Assembly (NCBI GenBank): GCA_002385815.1
Contig: DGEE01000073.1
Span: 1-16,777, forward strand
From: Hungateiclostridiaceae bacterium UBA3934
GTDB taxonomy: Bacteria; Bacillota; Clostridia; Acetivibrionales; DTU013
DNA length: 16,777 nucleotides
Reading direction: 5' to 3'
Shown: positions 1-5,900 of the stretch, in pieces
How the letters are laid out: each line of letters begins with the position of its first letter
How positions within the stretch are numbered: position 1 is the first letter of the stretch
Program-made: the position numbers and the translations under genes
Notes under the pieces: generated by a model
What the model was told of the DNA's origin: nothing
What the model saw: only the letters and a program-made list of their open reading frames with translations
Databases searched by the model: none

Positions 1-605
1 GTGGAGATATAGAGCGCAAGTATCGAATACAGCGCCAGAAGGAAGCTTCTGAAGGCTATGGCTGCAAATATGATGACTGCGGTGTCTATGAGCAGGAGTG
101 CCCTGCCGATGGTGAACCCCGGGAAAAAATGGTGCATTATCCTGGCTGCCAGGTCGGTGCCGCCGGTGGTAGCCCCTGATTTGAACACAAAGCCGAGTCC
201 AAGTCCCATGAAAAAGCCGCCGAAGATGGCATAAAGCAGGTAGTCCGGCGCATCTGTCAGCTTTTCAAGGGTCAGTAATTCAATAAATTTGCTGGTCAAA
301 GGCTCGGACAGATCGATCATCACTGACAGAAGCACTGTGCTCACAAGGGTCCTCACTATAAATTTGCGCCCGATAAGCTTGTATCCAAATGCGAAGAGCG
401 GAACATTCAAAATCAACATGATGGTACCTACCGGTACAACTTCACCAAGCAGATAGAAGAGCACTGTGGCAACTCCGGTGACTCCGCCCGGAGCCAGCTT
501 GTAGGGCACCAGAAAAATGTTTATCGCCGCTGCCGTGATCGCCGATCCCAGTACGATCCACAAATATTCTTCAGCCTTTTTTCTCAGAACCTCACCTTTT
601 ACCAT
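1..605 (-). CDS. YitT family (DUF161) membrane protein, C-terminus beyond window
   Basis: The reverse strand encodes about 201 visible residues starting MVKGEVLRKKAEEYLW, and the frame stays open to the left edge, so the C-terminal part is missing. The segment is strongly hydrophobic, with about five to six membrane spans. Phrases typical of the family are visible: NIFLVPYKLAPGGVTGVATV near the N-terminus and FKSGATTGGTDLAARI after the third or fourth span. YitT proteins are multi-pass inner-membrane proteins of unknown substrate, often with a C-terminal DUF2179 domain that would lie outside the window. I chose the ATG at 605 because AAGGTGA lies about 8 nt upstream of it. An in-frame ATG at 614 would leave no spacing. 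The gene is divergent from the TagA-like gene. Family call is confident; function is unknown. Confidence 0.88.
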   Translation of the reverse strand, partial: MVKGEVLRKKAEEYLWIVLGSAITAAAINIFLVPYKLAPGGVTGVATVLFYLLGEVVPVGTIMLILNVPLFAFGYKLIGRKFIVRTLVSTVLLSVMIDLSEPLTSKFIELLTLEKLTDAPDYLLYAIFGGFFMGLGLGFVFKSGATTGGTDLAARIMHHFFPGFTIGRALLLIDTAVIIFAAIAFRSFLLALYSILALYIS

Positions 606-683
606 ATCCTGCATCACCTTAACTTTCCATATGTCGTTCCTGACAGCGAAAGCATATTCCGCAAATAATGTCTTCCATATTGC

Positions 684-692
684 ATTGTAACA
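684..692 (-). promoter_or_regulatory. Possible extended -10 promoter for the YitT gene
   Basis: On the reverse strand TGTTACAAT matches an extended -10 element (TGn followed by TACAAT), about 70 nt upstream of the YitT start. No good -35 hexamer was seen at 16-18 nt, so the call rests on the extended -10 alone. Confidence 0.3.
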
Positions 693-783
693 GTCTAATT
701 TTTCCCCGTTTTACAGATATGAAACACCCGACTGCAGAGTGAAACATCCACAAGCCTGTCCGTGGGAAATGATTCAGCTTCTT

Positions 784-812
784 TTGACAAAAAGAATGGG
801 TTATAATATCAT
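784..812 (+). promoter_or_regulatory. Probable sigma-A promoter for the TagA-like gene
   Basis: A perfect TTGACA (784-789) is followed after 17 nt by TATCAT (807-812). A perfect TATAAT also lies at 802-807, but only 12 nt from that -35. The start codon is 42 nt downstream of the TATCAT. The rest of the 606-853 divergent intergenic region shows no clear terminator or RNA. Confidence 0.55.
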
Positions 813-853
813 CATAATGTTCATTATCGTAAACTGCAAGGAGATACCTGGCA

Positions 854-1600
854 ATGAGAAAGACAGTTGATGTACTGGGTATACCCGTGGATGCCGTTAC
901 AATGGCCGAAGCCGTGGAAAAGGTCGGCAGGTTCATCGAGGAAGGCGGCAAGCATGTCATATTCACACCTAATGCAGAGATAATAATGCAGGCCCAGAGA
1001 GATCCTGAACTGAAAGATATACTGAAAAACGCGGACATGCTCACGGCTGACGGAGCCGGCGTGGTATTGGCGTCCGGGATGCTCGGCAACAGACTTCCCG
1101 AAAAGGTATCAGGTGTAGATTTGGTACAGGAGATATTCAGGACATTTGCCAGTAAGGGCCTGAGATGCTTCCTTTTCGGTGCCAGACCCGGAGTTGCAGA
1201 GGAAGCGGCGGTAAATATCATAAAGGATAATCCGGGTATTGTGGTCGCCGGGTGTCGAAACGGGTATTTCAGCGATGAAGAATGCGATGAGATCATAGCA
1301 GAGATCAACAAATCAGCTCCGGATATATTGCTCGTTGCCCTGGGAGCACCGAAGCAGGAAAAGTGGATATCAAAGCACCTGGACAAGCTGGATGTAAAGG
1401 TGTGCATCGGTGTTGGGGGCACCCTGGATGTGCTGTCTGGCAAGGTCAGGCTCGCCCCTGAGTTTTTCAGGAAATCTGGTCTGGAATGGTTTTACAGACT
1501 GTGCAGGGAACCCCGCAGAGCTAAAAGGATGCTGGATCTGCCGAGGTTTATGCTTCGCGTCATCCAGGCCAGGTTAACTGGCGGCAGGAGACTCAGCTGA
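854..1600 (+). CDS. tagA: WecG/TagA/CpsF family glycosyltransferase
   Basis: This 248-residue protein belongs to glycosyltransferase family 26 (WecG/TagA/CpsF). Members transfer a sugar, in TagA N-acetylmannosamine, from UDP-sugar to undecaprenyl-PP-GlcNAc at the inner membrane face. That is an early step in linkage-unit, teichoic acid or exopolysaccharide assembly. Visible motifs are TPN (38-40), LTADGAGVV (63-71) with the likely catalytic Asp at 66, FLFGARPGV (106-114), LGAPKQEKW (163-171) and GVGGTLDVLSG (186-196). The C-terminal basic segment, with EWFYRLCREPRR (210-221), is the part that in TagA contacts the membrane. Length is normal. AAGGAGAT lies about 9 nt before the ATG. Its last 27 nt overlap the end of the convergent oxidoreductase gene, with no terminator between them. 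The exact sugar cannot be told from sequence. Confidence 0.93.
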   Translation: MRKTVDVLGIPVDAVTMAEAVEKVGRFIEEGGKHVIFTPNAEIIMQAQRDPELKDILKNADMLTADGAGVVLASGMLGNRLPEKVSGVDLVQEIFRTFASKGLRCFLFGARPGVAEEAAVNIIKDNPGIVVAGCRNGYFSDEECDEIIAEINKSAPDILLVALGAPKQEKWISKHLDKLDVKVCIGVGGTLDVLSGKVRLAPEFFRKSGLEWFYRLCREPRRAKRMLDLPRFMLRVIQARLTGGRRLS

Positions 1601-3526
1601 ATCGACAGGTTCACCGGGAACAACAGCCTCATCCTCATTATCAGGCTCGTCGGTAATAAACAGGCTGTCGGGTATGCTGCCGGATATGTCTTTTCCCGTA
1701 TAACAACGAATGCTGTACGCACCTATATAGTAGACCATATCCATGGCTATCGTTTCCGCATTGGTCTCCAGCTTTTCTATCCTGTTGCGGAATACGCGGT
1801 TTATATAGTTCTTGTCACACAGTCTTTTGTAAACAGTGTCCGGCTCTCCATCCATTCCATAAAGCGCACCGATCATTCCAACCAGGCTGTCGAATGTGAG
1901 ATTTCTGCTATTTATGAATGGTCTGAGCCTGTCGATCAGTTCGGGAGTATAGCTTTCCCTGTCGATCCTGTAAATACCGTTGATCAGCATGAAGGCCAAA
2001 TCCTTCTGCTGCGCCGGATCATTATATCTCATGTTGTTTTCGCTGCCGCCCGCCAGAAGCCCAAGTGAAATTAACTGTCTTGCGGCTTCGGATGACCAGT
2101 TCTTATCGAATTCCCATGTTGTTGTTTTATTCGGCAGGTACATGTTTTTCGCCTTCAGAGTCGCTCCCAGTTCCTCGAAATATTCGTGATTTTCGTCAAG
2201 GAAAGCGGGGTTCTCATTCCTGGCAATGCAGAGTACGGCTGCAGCTCCGGCTGCTTCTCCCTGTGCGATACATGTGCCTATTGCACTGGCGCTGCTTGCA
2301 GCCAGCGATGAGCATGATATCCTGGGTCCTGCCATGAGCAGGTTCATCACACCGTCAGGTACGAGACTCCTGAGAGGTATGGAATAACAATCCGGATTTG
2401 CTGCAATAAAGGAACCGCTTATGGCAAATTTGCTTATCATGACCGGATGGGAGCCCATGGCCACAGTATCGTAAAAATACGTACCATCCAGGATGTCATT
2501 GATATCCAGCACATATTTCCCCTTGTAGTGGACGGATTCTCTCACCCTCAGACTGTCAGCCGGCTTTGAAAAGACATGGTCCTTCAGTTCCACATAGTTT
2601 TCGGACAGCCAGCGGCTCAGTTTCCTGGCTTCTGCGACAGCAAGCCCATAGGCACGCTGCATGCTGTCTTTGTCCAGCACATCAGTCCCAGCCAATTGCA
2701 GACCGCTTATGATGACCTTATTTTCAGGAAGGAAGCATAGCTTTGGATCTTCCAGTCTGAAGTCATCGTTGGTAGGCTTGTATTTGACAGGCCCTTCATT
2801 GAACACGGCTGTTTTCCCGACAAGCCTGCTGTTGTCGGTGGTACCGCCTTCTTTCAGTTCCATCACGAAGTTGAGGCTGACGGGCATATATCTGTTACTC
2901 ATACCCAGGTCAGCAGAGCCGGTAAAGTACGGTATCCCGCACAGCTCCAGCAGTGCACCGCTGTCGGATGCATCTATGAAAATCCTCGCCTTAAGGTCCA
3001 TTTTCCCGTCCTTTGTCTGGACCTCTATCGAATCGATTCGTCTTCCGTCCATCTCTACGCCTGTGATCACAGAACCGGCAATGGCGGCGAGGTCGTCCTC
3101 CGCCTGTATCAGCTCATTCACAGCTTCTGAGTATTTTTCCGGGCTAAAGCAATCGCCCGTCTTTTTGCGCAGCTCTTCGAGGATGCCGCCGTTGAGCATT
3201 TTCCCGGCGCTGTCCAGGGGCAGCTCAAGCTCCGGGATAAGGCATTTCGTTATTATGCCTCCCATGTCATAGTCTTCGCTTATCAGCAATGTACGTGCTC
3301 CAAGTCTTGCAGACGATACAGCTGCAGATATGCCCTGTGGCTCGGATCCGTATACGATGACATCAAAGACAGGCCCTTCATCTTCGGGAAGCAGGGCGGA
3401 CCAGTATTCCCTGTCAGCTTTTATTTCGCCGCCGTCCCTCATGAATATCGGCCTGAATCCGAACTGATAAATAAGAAAGACCAGTGCTGCAACTAAAACA
3501 AGCCTGAATATTTTCTCCTTATCCAT
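1574..3526 (-). CDS. Membrane-anchored FAD-dependent oxidoreductase with SLH-like C-terminal repeats
   Basis: A 650-residue protein. Residues 6-24 form one hydrophobic segment (signal anchor or uncleaved signal), so the bulk probably faces outward. Residues 54-84 form a Rossmann FAD-binding start (DVIVYGSEPQG, then Glu84 closing the second strand). This and FIDASDSG (183-190) and the MAGPRISCSS region (398-407) fit the FAD_oxidored family (PF12831 type). A Cys sits at 95 in MGGIITKC. Residues about 476-520 (EAARQLISLGLLAGG, then NDPAQQKDLAFML) resemble one SLH repeat, and about 550-600 a second, weaker one. The tail (624-650) is acidic and Pro/Ser-rich. I chose the ATG at 3526 because TAAGGGGT lies 8 nt upstream; the longer form from 3556 has no such site. 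The substrate is unknown. The gene overlaps the convergent TagA-like gene by 27 nt. Confidence 0.82.
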   Translation of the reverse strand: MDKEKIFRLVLVAALVFLIYQFGFRPIFMRDGGEIKADREYWSALLPEDEGPVFDVIVYGSEPQGISAAVSSARLGARTLLISEDYDMGGIITKCLIPELELPLDSAGKMLNGGILEELRKKTGDCFSPEKYSEAVNELIQAEDDLAAIAGSVITGVEMDGRRIDSIEVQTKDGKMDLKARIFIDASDSGALLELCGIPYFTGSADLGMSNRYMPVSLNFVMELKEGGTTDNSRLVGKTAVFNEGPVKYKPTNDDFRLEDPKLCFLPENKVIISGLQLAGTDVLDKDSMQRAYGLAVAEARKLSRWLSENYVELKDHVFSKPADSLRVRESVHYKGKYVLDINDILDGTYFYDTVAMGSHPVMISKFAISGSFIAANPDCYSIPLRSLVPDGVMNLLMAGPRISCSSLAASSASAIGTCIAQGEAAGAAAVLCIARNENPAFLDENHEYFEELGATLKAKNMYLPNKTTTWEFDKNWSSEAARQLISLGLLAGGSENNMRYNDPAQQKDLAFMLINGIYRIDRESYTPELIDRLRPFINSRNLTFDSLVGMIGALYGMDGEPDTVYKRLCDKNYINRVFRNRIEKLETNAETIAMDMVYYIGAYSIRCYTGKDISGSIPDSLFITDEPDNEDEAVVPGEPVDSAESPAAS

Positions 3527-3534
3527 ATAACAAG

Positions 3535-3542
3535 ACCCCTTA
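3535..3542 (-). promoter_or_regulatory. Ribosome binding site that fixes the oxidoreductase start
   Basis: Reverse-strand TAAGGGGT lies 8 nt before the ATG at 3526. It supports the shorter protein whose hydrophobic anchor begins at residue 6, not a start ten codons upstream. Confidence 0.7.
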
Positions 3543-3550
3543 TGCGGTCC

Positions 3551-3570
3551 CGGCATGTTCCGGCATGTCC
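3551..3570. repeat. Tandem 10-mer in the oxidoreductase leader
   Basis: CGGCATGTTC is followed directly by CGGCATGTCC (9 of 10 identical), then by CGCCGTGCCG, which can pair with part of either copy (CGGCA with TGCCG). It lies in the 144-nt gap between EndoA and the oxidoreductase, on the leader side of the latter. No clear promoter was found in this gap. Confidence 0.4.
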
Positions 3571-3602
3571 CGCCGTGCCGCAGCGGCTGTATGTTCCAGA
3601 TT

Positions 3603-3659
3603 TAAGGCTTGTCTTTATGTAAAAACGAATGTCTTCGCATGTCCTGCGTCTAAGCCTTA
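3603..3659. repeat. 8-bp inverted repeat downstream of EndoA
   Basis: TAAGGCTT (3603-3610) and AAGCCTTA (3652-3659) are perfect inverted copies separated by 41 nt. The smaller hairpin and U-run at 3621-3638 lie inside the loop. The pair may support transcript ending or stability after the endoA stop. Confidence 0.35.
3621..3638 (-). terminator. Weak rho-independent terminator candidate after EndoA
   Basis: On the reverse strand GCGAA-GACA-TTCGT can form a 5-bp stem (one G-U pair), and further T residues run on from its last base, 33 nt after the EndoA stop. The stem is short, so this is a weak call. Confidence 0.3.
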
Positions 3660-3670
3660 CGCCGCCCGAT

Positions 3671-4021
3671 TTATATATCGGCCAGACCGAAGCTGATGCT
3701 TAGCGCTTCATTCACTTTTTCCATCTGCTCATCGTCCAGATGGCCTATCCTTTCTCTCAGCCTTTTCCTGTCTATTGTCCTGATCTGCTCCAGCAGTATC
3801 ACCGAGTCCTTTTGCAGCCCGTAATCCTGTGCGCTTACCTCGATGTGTGTCGGCAGCTTGGCTTTGTTGATCTGTGACGTAATGGCCGCCGCTATCACCG
3901 TCGGGCTGTATTTGTTGCCGATATCGTTCTGCACTATCAATACAGGCCTGACTCCCCCCTGCTCCGAGCCGATCACCGGACTCAGATCAGCATAAAAAAT
4001 ATCTCCACGTTTTATGATCAC
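3671..4021 (-). CDS. ndoA: EndoA/MazF-type mRNA interferase toxin
   Basis: This 116-residue protein matches the Firmicute EndoA (NdoA, PemK/MazF superfamily) along its whole length. The family cuts single-stranded mRNA at short motifs and is held inactive by its antitoxin. Visible motifs are RGDIFYADLSPVIGSEQGG (5-23), VRPVLIVQN (24-32) with Arg25, and AAITSQ (45-50) with Thr48. Arg25 and Thr48 match the positions known as catalytic in the Bacillus enzyme. KDSVILLEQIRTIDRKRL follows. It starts with GTG only 2 nt after the antitoxin stop, with a GGAG inside the antitoxin end, which points to translational coupling. An active toxin is expected. The cut-site sequence cannot be read from here. 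Confidence 0.96.
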   Translation of the reverse strand: MIIKRGDIFYADLSPVIGSEQGGVRPVLIVQNDIGNKYSPTVIAAAITSQINKAKLPTHIEVSAQDYGLQKDSVILLEQIRTIDRKRLRERIGHLDDEQMEKVNEALSISFGLADI

Positions 4022-4023
4022 GT

Positions 4024-4299
4024 TTACTCCAACTCCCCAAGACGTTCCTCATATTTTAGCTGTTGCTCGCTGTCTGCCTCTAAATACATCTCAGCCAGTC
4101 TGACATTTATCTCAGCCATCTCGAGATAGCCCTTCTTCAGCCTGTCTCTCATCTCTATCTTTCTCTTTTCCCTCAGGTATAATTTCATTGCTTCTCTGAC
4201 AAATTCGCTCCTGTTGGTCTTTTCAACAGAAACGATATGATCTATTTCTTTCAGTAGATTATCAGGAAGGCTTATAAGTATTTTTTTCAATTCTGCCAA
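4024..4299 (-). CDS. ndoAI: EndoAI-type ribbon-helix-helix antitoxin, TTG start
   Basis: A 91-residue antitoxin partner of EndoA. Residues 4-45 form a ribbon-helix-helix DNA-binding domain: strand KKILISLP, then helices around NLLKEIDHIVS and NRSEFVREAMKLYLRE. The charged C-terminal half (46-91) with GYLEMAEINVRLAEMYLEA is the toxin-wrapping part and matches the EndoAI pattern. I chose the TTG at 4299 because GGGGGA lies 6 nt upstream and because the resulting length agrees with the roughly 93-residue Bacillus protein. The next upstream start, 24 codons earlier, would add a non-homologous head. It probably represses its own promoter at 4432-4460. In Bacillus it directly follows alr, as here in the same direction. 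Confidence 0.92.
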   Translation of the reverse strand: MAELKKILISLPDNLLKEIDHIVSVEKTNRSEFVREAMKLYLREKRKIEMRDRLKKGYLEMAEINVRLAEMYLEADSEQQLKYEERLGELE

Positions 4300-4305
4300 A
4301 ATAAA

Positions 4306-4311
4306 TCCCCC
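4306..4311 (-). promoter_or_regulatory. Ribosome binding site deciding the TTG start of EndoAI
   Basis: GGGGGA on the reverse strand, 6 nt before TTG (4299-4297). It fixes a non-ATG start. Confidence 0.75.
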
Positions 4312-4321
4312 ATTTTTTGAT

Positions 4322-4335
4322 CGAATTGCAATTCG
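4322..4335. repeat. 14-bp perfect palindrome in the EndoAI leader
   Basis: CGAATTGCAATTCG is self-complementary and ends about 10 bp upstream of the EndoAI ribosome binding site. It could be a protein-binding site or a small hairpin controlling antitoxin translation. The role is inferred only from position. Confidence 0.5.
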
Positions 4336-4384
4336 TTCCAGAGAAGATATCGTTAACCAGGCAGCGTACAAACAACAGTACTAT

Positions 4385-4414
4385 ATAATTTTTTGCCGCC
4401 TTCGCTAAAATTAT
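4385..4414 (-). repeat. Inverted repeat in the EndoAI 5' leader
   Basis: ATAATTTT (4385-4392) and AAAATTAT (4407-4414) are perfect 8-bp inverted copies around a 14-nt GC-rich loop. The element begins about 10 nt downstream of the predicted transcription start of the toxin-antitoxin mRNA. Confidence 0.4.
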
Positions 4415-4420
4415 GTGATT

Positions 4421-4452
4421 GTATATACTTTATTATATCCAAAAGTATATAC
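4421..4452. promoter_or_regulatory. Candidate RHH operator: two GTATATAC palindromes around the -10
   Basis: The self-complementary octamer GTATATAC occurs at 4421-4428 and 4445-4452, with start points 24 bp apart. One copy lies in the promoter spacer and one just past the -10 (TATAAT at 4437-4432). Ribbon-helix-helix repressors such as MetJ bind short palindromic boxes in pairs, and EndoAI is an RHH protein encoded just downstream. Autoregulation by EndoAI/EndoA is therefore the likely reading, though binding is inferred. Confidence 0.5.
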
Positions 4453-4460
4453 CCGGTCAA
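4432..4460 (-). promoter_or_regulatory. Sigma-A promoter for EndoAI-EndoA
   Basis: Reverse-strand TTGACC (4460-4455), a 17-nt spacer and a perfect TATAAT (4437-4432) form a near-consensus promoter. Transcription would start near 4425 and leave a leader of about 125 nt before the TTG start. The toxin-antitoxin pair can thus be expressed independently of alr. Confidence 0.75.
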
Positions 4461-4516
4461 ATTACAATACTGTTACCAAAACCGGCAGACTTCACCGCCA
4501 CAGATCCTGCCACAGA

Positions 4517-4587
4517 CTTCTGCTGCATTCAGTCGTCAGTCTTCCGCAGGACTCAGTTGCCGCCTTCTGCTGCACTCAGCAGCAGAA
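4517..4587. repeat. CTG-rich direct and inverted repeats between alr and the EndoAI promoter
   Basis: CTTCTGCTGCATTCAG (4517-4532) recurs as CTTCTGCTGCACTCAG (4564-4579), 15 of 16 identical. The second copy continues into a 9-bp perfect hairpin, TTCTGCTGC-actca-GCAGCAGAA (4565-4587), lying 24 nt after the alr stop on the reverse strand. No U-run follows, so it is not a standard terminator. It could still be a 3'-end or attenuating structure for alr. Confidence 0.5.
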
Positions 4588-4611
4588 CCTCTATTACATT
4601 ATTATTCAGAG

Positions 4612-5778
4612 CTATATCAGATAATTCAGGACACCGCATATTTTCCCTTCTTTAAGATAGACGCGGGGGATCCTTTTGCCTATTATACAGACCAGTTCGT
4701 AGTTGATAGTTCCCACCTGATCCGCTATCTCATCAACGCTTATGCAGGACCCGTTCTGCCTTCCGAATATGACAACCTCGTCACCCACATGTACATCATG
4801 CTTCAGATCTGTCACATCGAGCATGCACTGGTCCATGCAGATCCTGCCTATGACCGGCGCATATTCACCGTTGACGAGCATCCTTCCCTTGTTGGACATG
4901 AGCCTGGTATATCCGTCGGCATATCCTATGGGTATCGTGGCGATCCTGCTTTTGCGGTCAGTCCGGAATGTCCTGCCGTAGCTCACATATGTATCCTTGT
5001 CCACGTCCTTGACAAAGATCACATTTGCCTTCAGCGTCATTGCAGGCCTGAGATCTATTTTCCCGGCAACCTCTCTGGAAGGATACAGGCCATAGAGTAT
5101 GATACCTGGTCTGACTATGTCCAGGTGCATTTCAGGATACTGAAGGATCCCGGCGCTGTTGCAGACGTGTTTGACCGGGATATGGATCCCTGCCCTGGTC
5201 AGTTCGGTGCAAAGATTCATGAAGCGCTCGAACTGCATCAACGTGTAGCTTTTGTCACTTTCATCCGCCGAGGCAAAATGTGTGAATATTCCTTCCAGAA
5301 TGATACCCGGCAGCCTGCTGATCTCCATTATATTCCTGACCGCATTGTATCCGGGTATGAAACCAACTCTGGTCATGCCGGTGTCCACTTTCACATGTAT
5401 CCTGACATCTTTGCCGAGCCTTACGGCTGCTGCGGACAGTGCCTGCGCCAGATCCGTGCTGAAAACGGTCTGGGTGACCCGGTTATGTATTATTTCGTCA
5501 GCCCTCGCCGGATCAGTATAATTTAATACCAGGATCGGCACATCTATGCCCATTTTCCTGATCTGGATAGCTTCGTCCAGCATCGAGACAGCAAGCTGGG
5601 TGACTCCGTTGTCCAGCAGCGTACGGACTACCTCAAGAACTCCGTGCCCGTACGCGTCGGCTTTTACGACGCCCATCATCTCCACTTTGCTGCCTGTCAG
5701 CTTTTTTATCTCTCTTGTATTGTGGGCAATGGCGTCCAGATCGATCTCTGCCCATGCCCTGTTCAATTTGTAATCCAT
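4612..5778 (-). CDS. alr: Alanine racemase (PLP-dependent)
   Basis: This 388-residue cytosolic enzyme interconverts L- and D-alanine and supplies D-Ala for peptidoglycan. Residues 1-240 form the TIM barrel with the PLP lysine in VVKADAYGHG (Lys39). The second catalytic residue is Tyr267 in SYGRTF. Also visible are HVKVDTGMTRVGF (128-140), HVCNSAGIL (204-212), IVRPGIILYG (221-230) and MDQCMLDVT (315-323). Length equals the usual alr. I chose the ATG at 5778 because GGAGG lies 5 nt upstream; the adjacent ATG at 5781 is too close. It follows the NnrE/NnrD gene by 122 nt in the same direction and precedes EndoAI/EndoA, a conserved Firmicute order. Confidence 0.97.
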   Translation of the reverse strand: MDYKLNRAWAEIDLDAIAHNTREIKKLTGSKVEMMGVVKADAYGHGVLEVVRTLLDNGVTQLAVSMLDEAIQIRKMGIDVPILVLNYTDPARADEIIHNRVTQTVFSTDLAQALSAAAVRLGKDVRIHVKVDTGMTRVGFIPGYNAVRNIMEISRLPGIILEGIFTHFASADESDKSYTLMQFERFMNLCTELTRAGIHIPVKHVCNSAGILQYPEMHLDIVRPGIILYGLYPSREVAGKIDLRPAMTLKANVIFVKDVDKDTYVSYGRTFRTDRKSRIATIPIGYADGYTRLMSNKGRMLVNGEYAPVIGRICMDQCMLDVTDLKHDVHVGDEVVIFGRQNGSCISVDEIADQVGTINYELVCIIGKRIPRVYLKEGKICGVLNYLI

Positions 5779-5816
5779 CATGTCCTCCGTCGTATTCACT
5801 GGATGCAAATATTTCA

Positions 5817-5837
5817 GGCACCTGGCATGGCACCTGG
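5817..5837. repeat. Short direct repeat upstream of alr
   Basis: GGCACCTGG occurs at 5817-5825 and 5829-5837, a 12-bp step. Next to it GACACAT (5837-5843) and ATGTGTC (5869-5875) form a 7-bp inverted pair around 25 nt. Both lie in the 122-nt gap between the NnrE/NnrD and alr genes. Function is unknown. Confidence 0.35.
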
Positions 5838-5900
5838 ACACATGACAAACGACACTCTGCTGATCGATATGTGTCAAGGCGTCGTTCAGGACACCCTTCT

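Noticed and set aside
619..1443. 274-codon open frame on the reverse strand
   Set aside because: It lies antisense to the well-supported TagA-like gene and its product has a serine/threonine-rich shadow composition.
4393..5526. 377-codon open frame on the forward strand
   Set aside because: It lies antisense to alr, whose reverse-strand protein has all catalytic motifs. The forward product is Cys/His/Pro-rich with no domain and no ribosome site.
5872..5877. Promoter for alr from a perfect TTGACA on the reverse strand
   Set aside because: No recognisable -10 lies at 16-19 nt; the hexamer alone is not enough.
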